Shown piece by piece: positions 63,211-64,000 of a stretch of 64,000 nucleotides of DNA; the first letter of the stretch is position 1; every line of letters begins with the position of its first letter. The stretch comes from Methylobacterium phyllostachyos. GTDB lineage: Bacteria > Pseudomonadota > Alphaproteobacteria > Rhizobiales > Beijerinckiaceae. The notes beneath the pieces were generated by a model that searched no databases, was not told the DNA's origin, and worked only from the letters and a program-made list of their open reading frames with translations. The stretch spans positions 62,001-126,000 of the forward strand of contig NZ_FNHS01000002.1 in NCBI RefSeq assembly GCF_900103445.1. Direction: 5' to 3'. The translations under genes were made by a program, and so were the position numbers.

Positions 63211-64000
63211 TTATTCCGCAGCGACCCGGTGGGCCTGCGAGCCGTCCGTGTAGGTCTCGGTCTGCAGGCGCTTGCCCGGGGCGGCGCGGCCCGGCAGCGG
63301 CGGCAAAGCCTTGGCCTTCTCCAGATCGATGCCCGCACCCTCGGCGACGCGGCGGCCGTAATCCTCGTCGGCGTGCCAGAAGTGCCAGACCATCCGCAGC
63401 TGGATCGGCTCCGGGCACTGCTTCATGTCGGCCACGAGGTTGGCGATCAGGTCGTCCCGCTCCCAATCCGCGAACGAACGGTAGCGCACGCCAGCCTGGG
63501 TGTAGTCGTCCTCGGTGCGCGAAGTCTGGTAGCGGCCGAGGTTACCCTGGACCGGCTGGTGGTAGTCCTTGGCAGGCTTCGGGGCCTCGCGCAGACCCTC
63601 AGCCAGGGTCGAGGGCTCGTAGTTGATGTGCTTGTTCGGGCCGGTGCCGTCGACCGTGTAGGCCATCTGACCGTCGCGCTGGTTCGAGTAGACCTTCACG
63701 CCGGGCTGCGGCGCGTTGATCGGCAGCTGGAGGTAGTTGGCGCCGACGCGGTAGCGCTGCGTGTCCGAGTAGGACAGCGTCCGCCCCTGGAGCATCTTGT
63801 CGTCCGAGAAGTCGATGCCGTCGACCAGCACGCCGGTGCCGAAGGCCGACTGCTCGACCTCAGCGAAGAAGTTGTCGGGCACGCGGTCGAGCACCATCCG
63901 GCCGCAGGGCAGAAGCGGGAACTGGTCCACCGGCCACAGCTTCGTGTCGTCCAGCGGGTCGAACGACAGGTGGTCGTTCGGGCCGTCCGGCATGATCTGA
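63211..64000 (-). CDS. Catalase (heme, monofunctional), partial
   Basis: The C-terminal 262 residues of a typical heme catalase; the start lies beyond the right edge. [20 protein letters not shown]-like [19 protein letters not shown], and the heme-proximal [17 protein letters not shown] with the Tyr ligand (SYSDTQRYR) are present, followed by [10 protein letters not shown]. The catalytic His and Asn would be in the missing part. It disproportionates hydrogen peroxide. The tail is short, so it is a small-subunit type. Confidence 0.95.
   Translation of the reverse strand, partial: QIMPDGPNDHLSFDPLDDTKLWPVDQFPLLPCGRMVLDRVPDNFFAEVEQSAFGTGVLVDGIDFSDDKMLQGRTLSYSDTQRYRVGANYLQLPINAPQPGVKVYSNQRDGQMAYTVDGTGPNKHINYEPSTLAEGLREAPKPAKDYHQPVQGNLGRYQTSRTEDDYTQAGVRYRSFADWERDDLIANLVADMKQCPEPIQLRMVWHFWHADEDYGRRVAEGAGIDLEKAKALPPLPGRAAPGKRLQTETYTDGSQAHRVAAE

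Overview
The window is very GC-rich alphaproteobacterial chromosome. Gene content and order (an SelB-type elongation factor, aroK-aroB-xerD, tsaB-rimI-plsC and miaB-phoH-ybeY-corC-lnt, DUF6894, DUF6481 and BA14K-type small proteins, Irr-box-like iron control) point to Rhizobiales, most likely Methylobacterium or a close relative. This is an inference from family recognition; no database search was possible. Most genes are tightly packed, with many ATGA/GTGA/TTGA stop-start overlaps. No insertion sequence, prophage or CRISPR array was seen.

Left part (1-11.6 kb): a cysteine desulfurase runs off the left edge, divergent from an alpha/beta hydrolase, with two tandem Irr-box (ICE)-like palindromes between them. 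Next come a single-domain response regulator, a beta-propeller glycosidase-like protein, a thiolase and IlvD/Edd dehydratase pair, a Nudix hydrolase with a possible 29-residue membrane peptide, and a compact seven-gene Mrp/Mnh-type cation/proton antiporter locus (E-F-G-DUF4040-MbhE/B-C-D) with no MnhA-type large subunit.

11.7-19.7 kb: an ABC-type substrate-binding protein gene with a strong ribosome binding site, no signal peptide and one in-frame TGA (12286-12288). It lies directly upstream of selB, and a SECIS-like hairpin follows the TGA. It is either a new selenoprotein candidate or a freshly broken gene, and is the most interesting locus here. The 3' end of selB overlaps an antisense tRNA-Thr(CGT). 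Then aroB-aroK, a small membrane protein plus xerD, an OhrR-like MarR regulator and a cytochrome c.

19.7-35.2 kb: an accessory stretch with small proteins (including DUF6894 and an Rmf/CrpP-like protein), two MFS transporters, a ParD/ParE-like module whose toxin has lost its stop, xseA, Nudix and GNAT proteins, an alpha/beta hydrolase fused to a gluconate-dehydrogenase-subunit-3-like domain followed by a GMC oxidoreductase, a divergent PaiB/GNAT versus MocR regulator pair with a repeated 7-mer operator candidate, and an unidentified 414-residue protein.

35.2-43.1 kb: one long minus-strand operon, atzG-atzE-atzH-like genes followed by a complete Dpp-type ABC transporter (dppA-B-C-F-D), probably for uptake and hydrolysis of a ureide, carboxyurea or amide nitrogen source. 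A pair of inverted palindromic repeats sits between dppA and dppB. An 0.8-kb gap with inverted repeats but no convincing gene lies upstream.

43.9-64 kb: small secreted and coiled-coil proteins, a HAD phosphatase, an NFU-type Fe-S scaffold, a chemoreceptor, then the conserved housekeeping block tsaB-rimI-plsC / miaB-phoH-ybeY-corC-lnt, interrupted by a lactate permease gene. The window ends with a CynX-like MFS transporter, a cupin, a BA14K-type protein and the 3' part of a catalase gene running off the right edge.
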